Assembly (NCBI RefSeq): GCF_020447265.1
Contig: NZ_JAJADR010000001.1
Location: forward strand, 1,178,001-1,242,000
Length of the DNA: 64,000 nt
Source: Hymenobacter lucidus
GTDB lineage: Bacteria; Bacteroidota; Bacteroidia; Cytophagales; Hymenobacteraceae
Direction: 5' to 3'
The notes beneath the pieces were generated by a model, which had not been told where the DNA came from, did not search any database, and saw only the letters and a list, made by a program, of their open reading frames with translations. Every line of letters begins with the position of its first letter. The stretch's first letter is position 1. The translations under genes were made by a program, and so were the position numbers. Below are positions 1 through 6,813 of this stretch, piece by piece.

Positions 1-118
1 GGTTTTGGTAGAGCAGGTAGCTTAGCACCGAGCTGCCAACAACCGGCATGGCTACCAGCATACCCATCGAGAGTAGAGTAGAGGCGTTTTTTTGGAAAAG
101 CTCTTTGAGAAAAGCCAT
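1..118 (-). CDS. Membrane protein, N-terminal fragment cut by window edge
   Basis: Only the first 39 codons are in the window; the gene runs off the left edge. On the minus strand an ATG at 118 opens a frame beginning MAFLKELFQKN, followed by a hydrophobic stretch at about residues 14-36 (core LVAMPVVGSSVLSYLL). A short basic amphipathic start followed by one membrane segment suggests an inner-membrane protein. The family cannot be named from so little. It is divergent from the trans-sulfuration gene starting at 411, and the roughly 290 bases between them would hold both promoters. Confidence 0.55.
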   Translation of the reverse strand, partial: MAFLKELFQKNASTLLSMGMLVAMPVVGSSVLSYLLYQN

Positions 119-350
119 AGGCAGCGGAAAATCAATTAGGCCGGCCAGCAGCAGCCGGCCCGAAGGTAGAACGAAAGAAGCGGCCGGAAGGCTACACCTA
201 CCCTTCAGCGGGAAAGCGGCTTCGGCTTCGTAGGCTAATCGGGACTGCTGCGCGGCGGCAGCTTTGCCAGAAAACACACGAATTAACATATGGGCGCTAC
301 CCAGCGGTGGCCCACAAGAATCGGGTAAACTTTTCTCTCGCCAGCCTTCT

Positions 351-358
351 TACCTTTG
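351..358 (+). promoter_or_regulatory. Candidate -7 promoter element (TACCTTTG)
   Basis: TACCTTTG matches the Bacteroidota -7 consensus TAnnTTTG and lies 52 bases before the start of the trans-sulfuration gene. A T-rich run near 331-334 sits at about the right distance for a -33 box but lacks TTG. Plausible only. Confidence 0.35.
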
Positions 359-410
359 GCGCCCTAACTCCGAGCACCAGCACCTTTTTTGATTCCGTAA
401 CAACTCACCC

Positions 411-1550
411 ATGAAATTCGGTACCAAAGCCATCCACGCCGGCGTGCACCCTGACCCCACCACCGGGGCTATCATGACGCCTATCTACCAGACCTCGACC
501 TACGTGCAACGCTCCCCCGGCGACCACAAAGGCTACGAATACTCGCGCACTCACAACCCCACCCGCACCCAGCTGCAGGATGCCCTAGCCGCTCTCGACA
601 ACGGCCAGCACGGCTTGGCCTTCGCCTCGGGCATGGCCGCCACCGACTGCGTGGTGAAGCTGCTACAGCCCGGCGACGAGGTCATTTCGACCAACGACCT
701 ATACGGCGGCTCCTACCGCATTTTCACCAAGGTGTATGAGCCCCTGGGCATCAAGTTCCACTTCGTACCCATGCACGATATGGAAGCCGTGCGGGCCAAA
801 GTGAACGAGCGGACCAAGATGATCTGGGTGGAAACGCCGACCAACCCGCTGCTCAACGTCATCGACATTGCCGCCGCCGCCGCCGTAGCAAAGGAAGCCG
901 GCGCGCTGCTGGTGGTCGATAATACCTTCTCGACGCCCTACCTGCAAACGCCCCTGGCCCTGGGCGCCGACATCGTGGTGTATTCGCTCACCAAGTATAT
1001 GGCCGGCCACTCCGATACGGTAATGGGCGCGCTGGTGTACAACGACGACCAGCTGCACGAGCGGCTGAGCTTCTACCAGAATGCCTGCGGCGGCACGCCC
1101 GGCCCCCAGGATTGCTTCCTGGTGCTGCGCGGCCTCAAAACGCTGCACATCCGGATGCAGCGCCACTGCGAAAACGGCCGCAAAGTAGCTGAGTACCTCA
1201 AGGCCAACCCCAAAGTGGAAAAGGTGTTCTGGCCCGGCTTTGCCGACCACCCCAACCACGACGTGGCAGCCAAACAAATGAACGACTTCGGCGGCATGAT
1301 TTCCTTCGTGCTCAAGGGCGACAAAAAGGAGGACGCCATTGCCACGCTGGAGAAATTCCAGCTGTTCTCATTAGCCGAAAGCCTTGGCGGCGTCGAAAGC
1401 CTCTCGGGCCACCCCGCGACCATGACGCACGCCAGCATTCCGGCCGAAGCCCGCAAAGCTGCCGGCCTCTCCGATTCGCTGATTCGCCTCAGCGTGGGCA
1501 TCGAGGATGTGGAGGATCTGATTGAGGATCTGAAACAGGCCATCGGCTAA
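411..1550 (+). CDS. Cystathionine gamma-synthase / gamma-lyase family PLP enzyme
   Basis: This 379-residue protein belongs to the Cys/Met-metabolism PLP enzymes (fold type I) and should act in the cytoplasm in trans-sulfuration, either forming cystathionine from an activated homoserine (MetB type) or cleaving cystathionine (gamma-lyase type). Diagnostic motifs are YSRTHNPTR near residues 44-52, FASGMAA near 71-77, ETPTNP near 141-146, VVDNTFSTP near 168-176, and the PLP lysine K195 in SLTKYMAGHSD. The length is typical of the family and the gene is complete. Sequence motifs alone do not separate synthase from lyase, so no symbol is given. It is followed by a strong terminator and seems to be transcribed alone. 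Confidence 0.92.
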   Translation: MKFGTKAIHAGVHPDPTTGAIMTPIYQTSTYVQRSPGDHKGYEYSRTHNPTRTQLQDALAALDNGQHGLAFASGMAATDCVVKLLQPGDEVISTNDLYGGSYRIFTKVYEPLGIKFHFVPMHDMEAVRAKVNERTKMIWVETPTNPLLNVIDIAAAAAVAKEAGALLVVDNTFSTPYLQTPLALGADIVVYSLTKYMAGHSDTVMGALVYNDDQLHERLSFYQNACGGTPGPQDCFLVLRGLKTLHIRMQRHCENGRKVAEYLKANPKVEKVFWPGFADHPNHDVAAKQMNDFGGMISFVLKGDKKEDAIATLEKFQLFSLAESLGGVESLSGHPATMTHASIPAEARKAAGLSDSLIRLSVGIEDVEDLIEDLKQAIG

Positions 1551-1591
1551 ACACGACGCCGGCAACGGCCTCTGACGTAGCAGCCAACCAG

Positions 1592-1630
1592 AAAAGCTGG
1601 GTTTCCTTTCCGGAGGAAGCTCAGCTTTTT
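1592..1630 (+). terminator. Rho-independent terminator
   Basis: A 15-bp stem (AAAAGCTGGGTTTCC pairing with GGAAGCTCAGCTTTT, two G-T pairs) with an 8-base loop, ending in a T run, about 40 bases after the trans-sulfuration gene. Confidence 0.8.
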
Positions 1631-1706
1631 GGCTTTATAGTCCGGCAAGGCGGCAATCTGGAGCATGGCTAAAGGCGTATAGCTGGTAATCACCGTGGTT
1701 TCTGCT

Positions 1707-2408
1707 ATGACTCGCCTCTTCTTTCTGTTTTCTCTGTTCCTGAGCCTCAGCTGCACCCGCAGCGGAGACGACGTACCCAAGCCCGCCAGCTCTGGGGCGG
1801 GCAGTACGCCTGCCTCGGGTAGTAGCCTGCTGTCGTTGGGCGACTCCTATACCATCGGGGAAGGCGTGCCGGAAGCTGACCGCTGGAGCGTGCAGCTGGC
1901 CCGTACGGCCGGCCTCGCTGCACCCGATATCATTGCCCGCACCGGCTGGACGACCGGGGAGCTGCAACAAGCCATTCGGGCGGCCAATAATTCGAAGACC
2001 TACGACCTGGTTTCCCTGCTAATTGGCGTGAATAACCAGTACCGCCGGCTTCCGCTGACTACCTACCGCACCGAGTTTCGGGAGCTGCTGCAAACGGCCG
2101 TGCGCTTTGCCGGGCAGCGACCGGGCCGGGTTTTCGTGCTTTCGATTCCGGACTGGGGCCGCTCGCCCTACGGCCAGGGCTACGACCAGCCGCGCATTGC
2201 CAGCGAAATAGACCAGTTCAATGCCGTGGCCCGCGACGAGTGCCAGCAGGCCGGCGTTGCCTTCGTCGATATTACGAGCTACACCCGGGCTGCCGCCGGT
2301 GATGCCAGCCAGTTTGCGCCCGATGGGCTGCACTATTCCGGCAAGCAGATGCAGCTGTGGGCTCAGCAGGCCTCACCAGTGGTAAAGACGTTGCTCCGCA
2401 ACCCGTAG
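1707..2408 (+). CDS. SGNH/GDSL-type esterase lipoprotein
   Basis: A 233-residue secreted hydrolase of the SGNH/GDSL superfamily. The signal peptide is short and hydrophobic (MTRLFFLFSLFLSLSC), with a lipobox ending at C16, so it is probably a lipoprotein. The nucleophile block is GDSYT (S47), a glycine-containing GWTTGEL follows, an asparagine block appears in LLIGVNNQY, and the catalytic Asp-x-x-His is PDGLHYS near the C-terminus. The expected role is hydrolysis of an ester, perhaps on a lipid or glycan; the substrate is not evident. The ATG at 1707 is preferred over an in-frame GTG at 1695 because it starts the signal peptide directly. Confidence 0.85.
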   Translation: MTRLFFLFSLFLSLSCTRSGDDVPKPASSGAGSTPASGSSLLSLGDSYTIGEGVPEADRWSVQLARTAGLAAPDIIARTGWTTGELQQAIRAANNSKTYDLVSLLIGVNNQYRRLPLTTYRTEFRELLQTAVRFAGQRPGRVFVLSIPDWGRSPYGQGYDQPRIASEIDQFNAVARDECQQAGVAFVDITSYTRAAAGDASQFAPDGLHYSGKQMQLWAQQASPVVKTLLRNP

Positions 2409-2476
2409 CGTCTGTTCCTTACCGGAATTAAAGTAAATCGTGGTGTTGTGCGTCTGGTAGGATAAGGCGCACTATT

Positions 2477-3502
2477 ATGGCCTGCATCAACCGCATCATG
2501 AAAACACCTTCCCAGTTCAACGGCAAAAAATACCTGAACACCGTGCCCACCGGTATGTCGATGGACTATGGGCTGATGGCCCGGCGCTGGCTGCAGGGCA
2601 AAGAGGAGCGGGAGCCCAAAAAGCCTTTAGGGCCGTTTCGGGCCGATGTAGCCGCCCTGGCCGAGCCCGTGCCCGCCGCCGCGCTGCGCGTTACATGGTT
2701 TGGCCATTCCTCCACTCTGATTGAGCTGGATGGCAAACGGTTTCTGACCGACCCGGTGTGGCGCGAGCGGGCGTCGCCGTCGGGCGTGGTGGGGCCCAAG
2801 CGCTTCTTTGCCGCGCCGCTGCTACTCTCGCAGCTACCCAAGCTCGACGCCGTCATCTTGTCGCACGACCACTACGACCACCTCGACAAGGACGCTATCC
2901 GAGAGTTGAGCCGCACGGGCGTACCGTTTTTCTGCCCGCTGGGCGTGGGTGGCCACCTGCGCCGCTGGGGCGTGCCGGCCGCCCAAGTAACCGAGCTGGA
3001 CTGGTGGCAGCAGGTGCCACTTGGCAACACCCACACGCTGGCCGCCACGCCGGCCCGGCACTTTTCCGGCCGCCGCCTCACCCGCGACAATACACTCTGG
3101 GCTTCCTGGTGCCTGCTGAGTCCCACGCACCGCGTCTTTTTCGGCGGCGACTCGGGCCCCTACGAAGCCGGATTCCGGGAAATCGGTGCAGCCTACGGCC
3201 CTTTCGACCTGACGATGCTGGAAATAGGCGCCTACGATGAGCTGTGGGCTGATATTCACATGGGCCCTGACCATGCGCTGGCGGCTCATCGGGCCTTGCA
3301 AGGCCAGGCGCTGTTGCCTTTGCACTGGGCCACGTTTAATCTGGCTTTCCACGCCTGGCAGGAGCCGGCCGAGCGTCTGGTAGCCGCTGCCGGCCCGGAA
3401 GTAACCCTGCTGCTGCCCGCGCCCGGCCAGCGTATCACGGTAGCTGATGGGCCGTTGCCGAAGCAGTGGTGGCAGCAGACCGCCCCAGGAAGCGCCAGCT
3501 GA
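2477..3502 (+). CDS. Metallo-beta-lactamase-fold hydrolase, NAPE-PLD-like
   Basis: A 341-residue MBL-fold metal-dependent hydrolase. The zinc motif HxHxDH is SHDHYDHLD (H130, H132, D134, H135), preceded by VTWFGHSSTLIEL and FLTDPVW, which are typical of the branch containing N-acyl-phosphatidylethanolamine phospholipase D and its bacterial relatives. Later metal ligands fit FFGGDSG and the histidine in LLPLHWATF. No signal peptide is visible, so a cytoplasmic location is likely. A second in-frame ATG at 2498 (MKTPSQ) is an alternative start. The substrate is unknown; a lipid phosphodiester is a family-based guess. Confidence 0.85.
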   Translation: MACINRIMKTPSQFNGKKYLNTVPTGMSMDYGLMARRWLQGKEEREPKKPLGPFRADVAALAEPVPAAALRVTWFGHSSTLIELDGKRFLTDPVWRERASPSGVVGPKRFFAAPLLLSQLPKLDAVILSHDHYDHLDKDAIRELSRTGVPFFCPLGVGGHLRRWGVPAAQVTELDWWQQVPLGNTHTLAATPARHFSGRRLTRDNTLWASWCLLSPTHRVFFGGDSGPYEAGFREIGAAYGPFDLTMLEIGAYDELWADIHMGPDHALAAHRALQGQALLPLHWATFNLAFHAWQEPAERLVAAAGPEVTLLLPAPGQRITVADGPLPKQWWQQTAPGSAS

Positions 3503-3552
3503 GGGAGAATTGGCAGAACACCCGGCTCACTCGGGCATTCTGCCACTACCCA

Positions 3553-4500
3553 CTAATCTTCGGCTTCGGCACAGTGGCCCGGGCCCGAGGCACCTTCGTT
3601 GTAGTTGATCAACGGTGTGGTAGCAGTGGTGATATAACCGGAATTCGCCCCGGAAATTGGAGTTGAGGCACTTGTATTTAATATATTCTGGCTGCCAATC
3701 TGGGCATCGGCCTGAGCAATGTAATCAGCTATGCCAGTCTCCTCGGCTCCTTTAGCCAGGTTTAGCTTGGCCGTAATCAGCTGGTGAGCTAGCATAATCA
3801 ACTCGTTGCCATCGGCGGGCGTGAGCAGAATAGCGAGAGCCTGCAGGTCGGTGTATACTACCGAGCCCAGTTGGAGCGACGTTAAGCGCCATTCGTTCTG
3901 GTTGTTGCCAACCGGAATGGGGCCGTGGGTGCTCCAGTAAGATGCGGTATAAGTGCAGGTAGCACCAGCGTGGCAAGGCAGGGTAGAGGCAGGCGTGGCG
4001 GCCGTAAACTCGCTGCGCTGCTGCGTGTTGGTAGCATGGGCAAATGCCCGGAATACGTAATCCTGCACGGTGCAGCTCAGAGCCGTACCACAGTTGGTGG
4101 ATGCGCCGTTGTCAAATAGCAGCTCCCCGACGTTGACGACTACCGACTGGCCCGGAGCCAGCTGATAGCGCGAGCGGTTGGCATTGCCAGAAAAAGAAGC
4201 CTTGCAGAGCTGCTGGTCGGAAGCCCAGCGGTTGCCGTTGGCCGCATAAGCCGCCGCACTCATCCACTGCAGTGTAAAGCCAGCTGGTGCGCCGGTGGTA
4301 GCATCAGCCGTAACCCGCAGGTTTATTGAGGTCTGAGTGGCGCTGGCGGGAGCTAGTGTAAGCGTGTTGAGGTCGGTTTTTTTGCTGGCATCCTGGCCGG
4401 TGGTGGTAGTGTGCAGTTCGTCGAGCTCCTGTTTCGAGCAGGAAAGGAGCGTTCCGCTGACCAACACGGCTACAACGATAGATTGGATAAACGTTTTCAT
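3553..4500 (-). CDS. Cell-surface lipoprotein with a TxxYWSTH motif
   Basis: A 315-residue protein with a lipoprotein signal peptide (MKTFIQSIVVAVLVSGTLLSC, lipid-modified cysteine at residue 21) followed by a Ser/Thr-rich linker. The central region is cysteine-rich (LSCTVQDYVF, TLPCHAGATCTYTASYW). The segment CTYTASYWSTHGP followed by GNNQNEW resembles a motif seen in many bacterial surface proteins as CTYTQGYWKxH. No enzymatic motif is visible. It is convergent with the MBL hydrolase, only 50 bases away. An AT-rich region lies upstream. Function unknown; a surface-exposed structural or adhesive role is an inference. Confidence 0.75.
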   Translation of the reverse strand: MKTFIQSIVVAVLVSGTLLSCSKQELDELHTTTTGQDASKKTDLNTLTLAPASATQTSINLRVTADATTGAPAGFTLQWMSAAAYAANGNRWASDQQLCKASFSGNANRSRYQLAPGQSVVVNVGELLFDNGASTNCGTALSCTVQDYVFRAFAHATNTQQRSEFTAATPASTLPCHAGATCTYTASYWSTHGPIPVGNNQNEWRLTSLQLGSVVYTDLQALAILLTPADGNELIMLAHQLITAKLNLAKGAEETGIADYIAQADAQIGSQNILNTSASTPISGANSGYITTATTPLINYNEGASGPGHCAEAED

Positions 4501-4816
4501 GGTGGCTGAGGCAATAGGTGAGTAGAAAGGGCTGATACCGGAGGCAAATAATATCCGGGTGGGGTGGCGGCGTAAGCAGAGTAGCCTATGGTGGAAGGAG
4601 CTGGGTCATCTTATCATCTGATAAAAAGTACTGTCGAGTAGCTCAAATATATTTATATATGATTAAGTAAAGTTAAAATATGATTATTTATTTTTTAAAG
4701 TTATATCGATATAAGTAAAGTGTAATAAAATGGCTTTTACCTAGTGCGGTATATTTCAACCATTCGACAGGTATGTTATTCCCAAAGGCTGTGGCGGCGT
4801 AGTTGCCCGAACGTAA
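4501..4816. other. AT-rich intergenic region with a candidate promoter
   Basis: No gene is seen. About 4600-4740 is far more AT-rich than its surroundings. It contains CAAATATA at 4644-4651, which on the minus strand reads TATATTTG, a match to the -7 consensus TAnnTTTG, 144 bases before the lipoprotein start at 4500. No clear -33 box was found. Confidence 0.4.
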
Positions 4817-4859
4817 AATGGCCCCGCCGGCAGCCTAACAAGCTGCAAGCGGGGCCATT
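4817..4859 (-). terminator. Rho-independent terminator of the T9SS cargo gene
   Basis: An 11-bp GC-rich stem (AATGGCCCCGC / GCGGGGCCATT) with a smaller GCAGC/GCTGC hairpin inside the loop. On the minus strand it is followed by TTTTA, placing it just after the stop codon at 4879. Confidence 0.8.
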
Positions 4860-4878
4860 GAGCCGGAATAAAGAGATA

Positions 4879-6438
4879 TTACGGCGTGTCGGTGCGCAGC
4901 AGGCGGGCCACCTGCCGGCCATCGGCGCTGCGGGCAAAGTAGAGCCCGGCTGGTACCGTCGCCTGGGGTTCCCACACTACCAGCCCATCGAGGCCGCTGT
5001 TGAGGCGGGCAACCTCGCGGCCTAATCCATCCGAAATCAGTACAGTTTGGGTGGTGCGGGAGGCTAGCCGAAACTGCACCTGCTCGTGAAATGGCACGGG
5101 AAAGGCATTCAGAACCGTAGGCTGACTGGTTTTGGTAGCCAGTACGACCCGGCTGACCCGGAAAGTAATGGTGCGGACTTCGGTGCCGTTGAGGGGGCAG
5201 CCGTTGTCGGCCAGCGTTACGGAGCAGGAGTAGAGGCCCGGGTTCAGGTTGGGCACCTGCCAGGTGAGCCGGGACTGGTTGGGGCCCGTAGTCTGGAAAG
5301 AGGCCCCGGGCATAATGCTGGCCACGTCACTGCTGAGGCGCACGGTTTGGCCCGCGTCGGGGTCAGTGGCATTCAGGGTCAGCGAAATGGTTTCTCCGGT
5401 AGCTACGTCGATGGGCAGGTTGAGTGGGTAGTCGGTGGTACCGTTGTTGATGCGGGCCGTGGCTACGGTAGGGTTGCGGTTGCCGCTGCCGGTGAATACC
5501 GAGTAGATAACGTCACGGACGACGCTGCTAATGAGCGTGGGGCGGCCGGCCAGTTTGCGGTACTCGTCCACGCGCACGGCTACTATATACGGGCCGATTT
5601 GCGAAATAATGGGAAACGCCAGCAGCTCGCCGGTTGTTCGGCTCAGCTCGAAGTAGGGCGTCGCTACACCATTGGTTACCTGGAAGGAAAACAGCGGAAA
5701 AGCCGCTGAGTACGTCCGGGCGGGGTAGGCCACCATCTGGCCCGTAGCCGGGTCCTGGAAGCTGCCCGCCGCGTAGCTCATGTAAGGAATAGGCACCCCA
5801 CAGGAAGACAACGGGTCTGGCAATTGCTTGGCAAGCGGCTGCACCGACTGATATACCAGCGAGTCGCCATCCGCATCGAAGGCCGTGAAGCTGTAGCGGT
5901 GCGACTGGCTGGCGCACAAGTAGGGCAAAGTGGAGGAAGTGAAGCGGGCCGAGTTGTTGCGCAGGCCAGAGGAGTTGTCCAAAAAAGCGCCAACATTGAA
6001 TCCCCTTAATATAGATTCAACAACGTTGCGCATACTCCCCGTGCGGTTTTCCTCATTAATGCTCAGCGACCAGCGGCCCGGGGGCAGTTGCACCACGCCT
6101 TCAAAAACAATGATTTCGTAGCTGAAATCCCCGGCGCAGCCGAGAGGAGAGGTGGTCGTAGTGGAAATGCGGGTGAGCGGAGTAAAGAAGCCTCCCGCTG
6201 CGGTAGCGTCGCAGCCATCCTTAGCTACGGCCAGCTGAACTGTGCCAAAATCGACAGCGGTAGTTTGATACTCCCGGTACAGCCGGGCCGTGACGCGGTA
6301 CTGGTTGGGCGCGGTAGCCGTGCCGGCGTATTGGTAGGCTAGGTCGCCGCCCAGGATGTGGCTGGCTTGGGCCGAAGTAGCGCCACCAAGCCAGCAGAGG
6401 AGCAGCAACAGGAAAGAGAAGGAAGCGTGGATGCGCAT
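4879..6438 (-). CDS. Secreted protein with C-terminal T9SS type A-like sorting domain
   Basis: A 519-residue secreted protein. From the ATG at 6438 it has a clear signal peptide (MRIHASFSFLLLLLCWLGG, cleavage near AQA) and then the ASHILGGDL block found at the start of many Bacteroidota surface proteins. Residues about 30-340 form the main body (LDNSSGLRNNSARF, AAGSFQDPATGQMVAYPA). A region around 350-430 contains ATDPDAG and resembles an Ig/PKD-like fold. The last 70 residues (NAFPVPFHEQVQF, ISDGLGREVARL, PAGLYFARSADG) fit a type A T9SS sorting signal that directs export across the outer membrane. It is a close paralogue of the gene ending at 11333. The longer frame upstream to 6483 would precede the signal peptide and is rejected. 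Ligand or substrate unknown. Confidence 0.85.
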   Translation of the reverse strand: MRIHASFSFLLLLLCWLGGATSAQASHILGGDLAYQYAGTATAPNQYRVTARLYREYQTTAVDFGTVQLAVAKDGCDATAAGGFFTPLTRISTTTTSPLGCAGDFSYEIIVFEGVVQLPPGRWSLSINEENRTGSMRNVVESILRGFNVGAFLDNSSGLRNNSARFTSSTLPYLCASQSHRYSFTAFDADGDSLVYQSVQPLAKQLPDPLSSCGVPIPYMSYAAGSFQDPATGQMVAYPARTYSAAFPLFSFQVTNGVATPYFELSRTTGELLAFPIISQIGPYIVAVRVDEYRKLAGRPTLISSVVRDVIYSVFTGSGNRNPTVATARINNGTTDYPLNLPIDVATGETISLTLNATDPDAGQTVRLSSDVASIMPGASFQTTGPNQSRLTWQVPNLNPGLYSCSVTLADNGCPLNGTEVRTITFRVSRVVLATKTSQPTVLNAFPVPFHEQVQFRLASRTTQTVLISDGLGREVARLNSGLDGLVVWEPQATVPAGLYFARSADGRQVARLLRTDTP

Positions 6439-6813
6439 AAACAAAGGCTGATAAGTGAATAGGAAACAGGAATTAGGCGACAATGAGCAAGCCGGTAAAG
6501 CCTAAAAGATATTCTGAAAGTACTATATGGCCAGCTTGAAAACAACGAAGCCGCTGATTTCCGGATGGTTAGTAACAGGCACCGGGCAAGCAACCCGGCT
6601 ACCAGTGTGGCAAGCATTGTAGGCTGCCTGAAAATGGCCTTCCGGCTGCTGCCTGACGGTAGCACTGCTGGCAATATGTATTTATCTTATCCACAGAATG
6701 CTATATTTAAGAAAGACTAGCCGAACTCCAGCAAAACACCATTGTAACCGGGTGCGCGGCTTCCCGCAGTTTCTACATTAGCCGATATTTCAACCACTTA
6801 CATTTTGGGTTTT
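6439..6813. other. Divergent promoter region
   Basis: 375 bases between the divergent T9SS cargo gene and TonB receptor gene. It holds a small hairpin (CCGGG/CCCGG, about 6582-6598) and TATATTTA near 6701-6708, one base off the -7 consensus on the plus strand. No gene or RNA was recognised. Confidence 0.3.
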
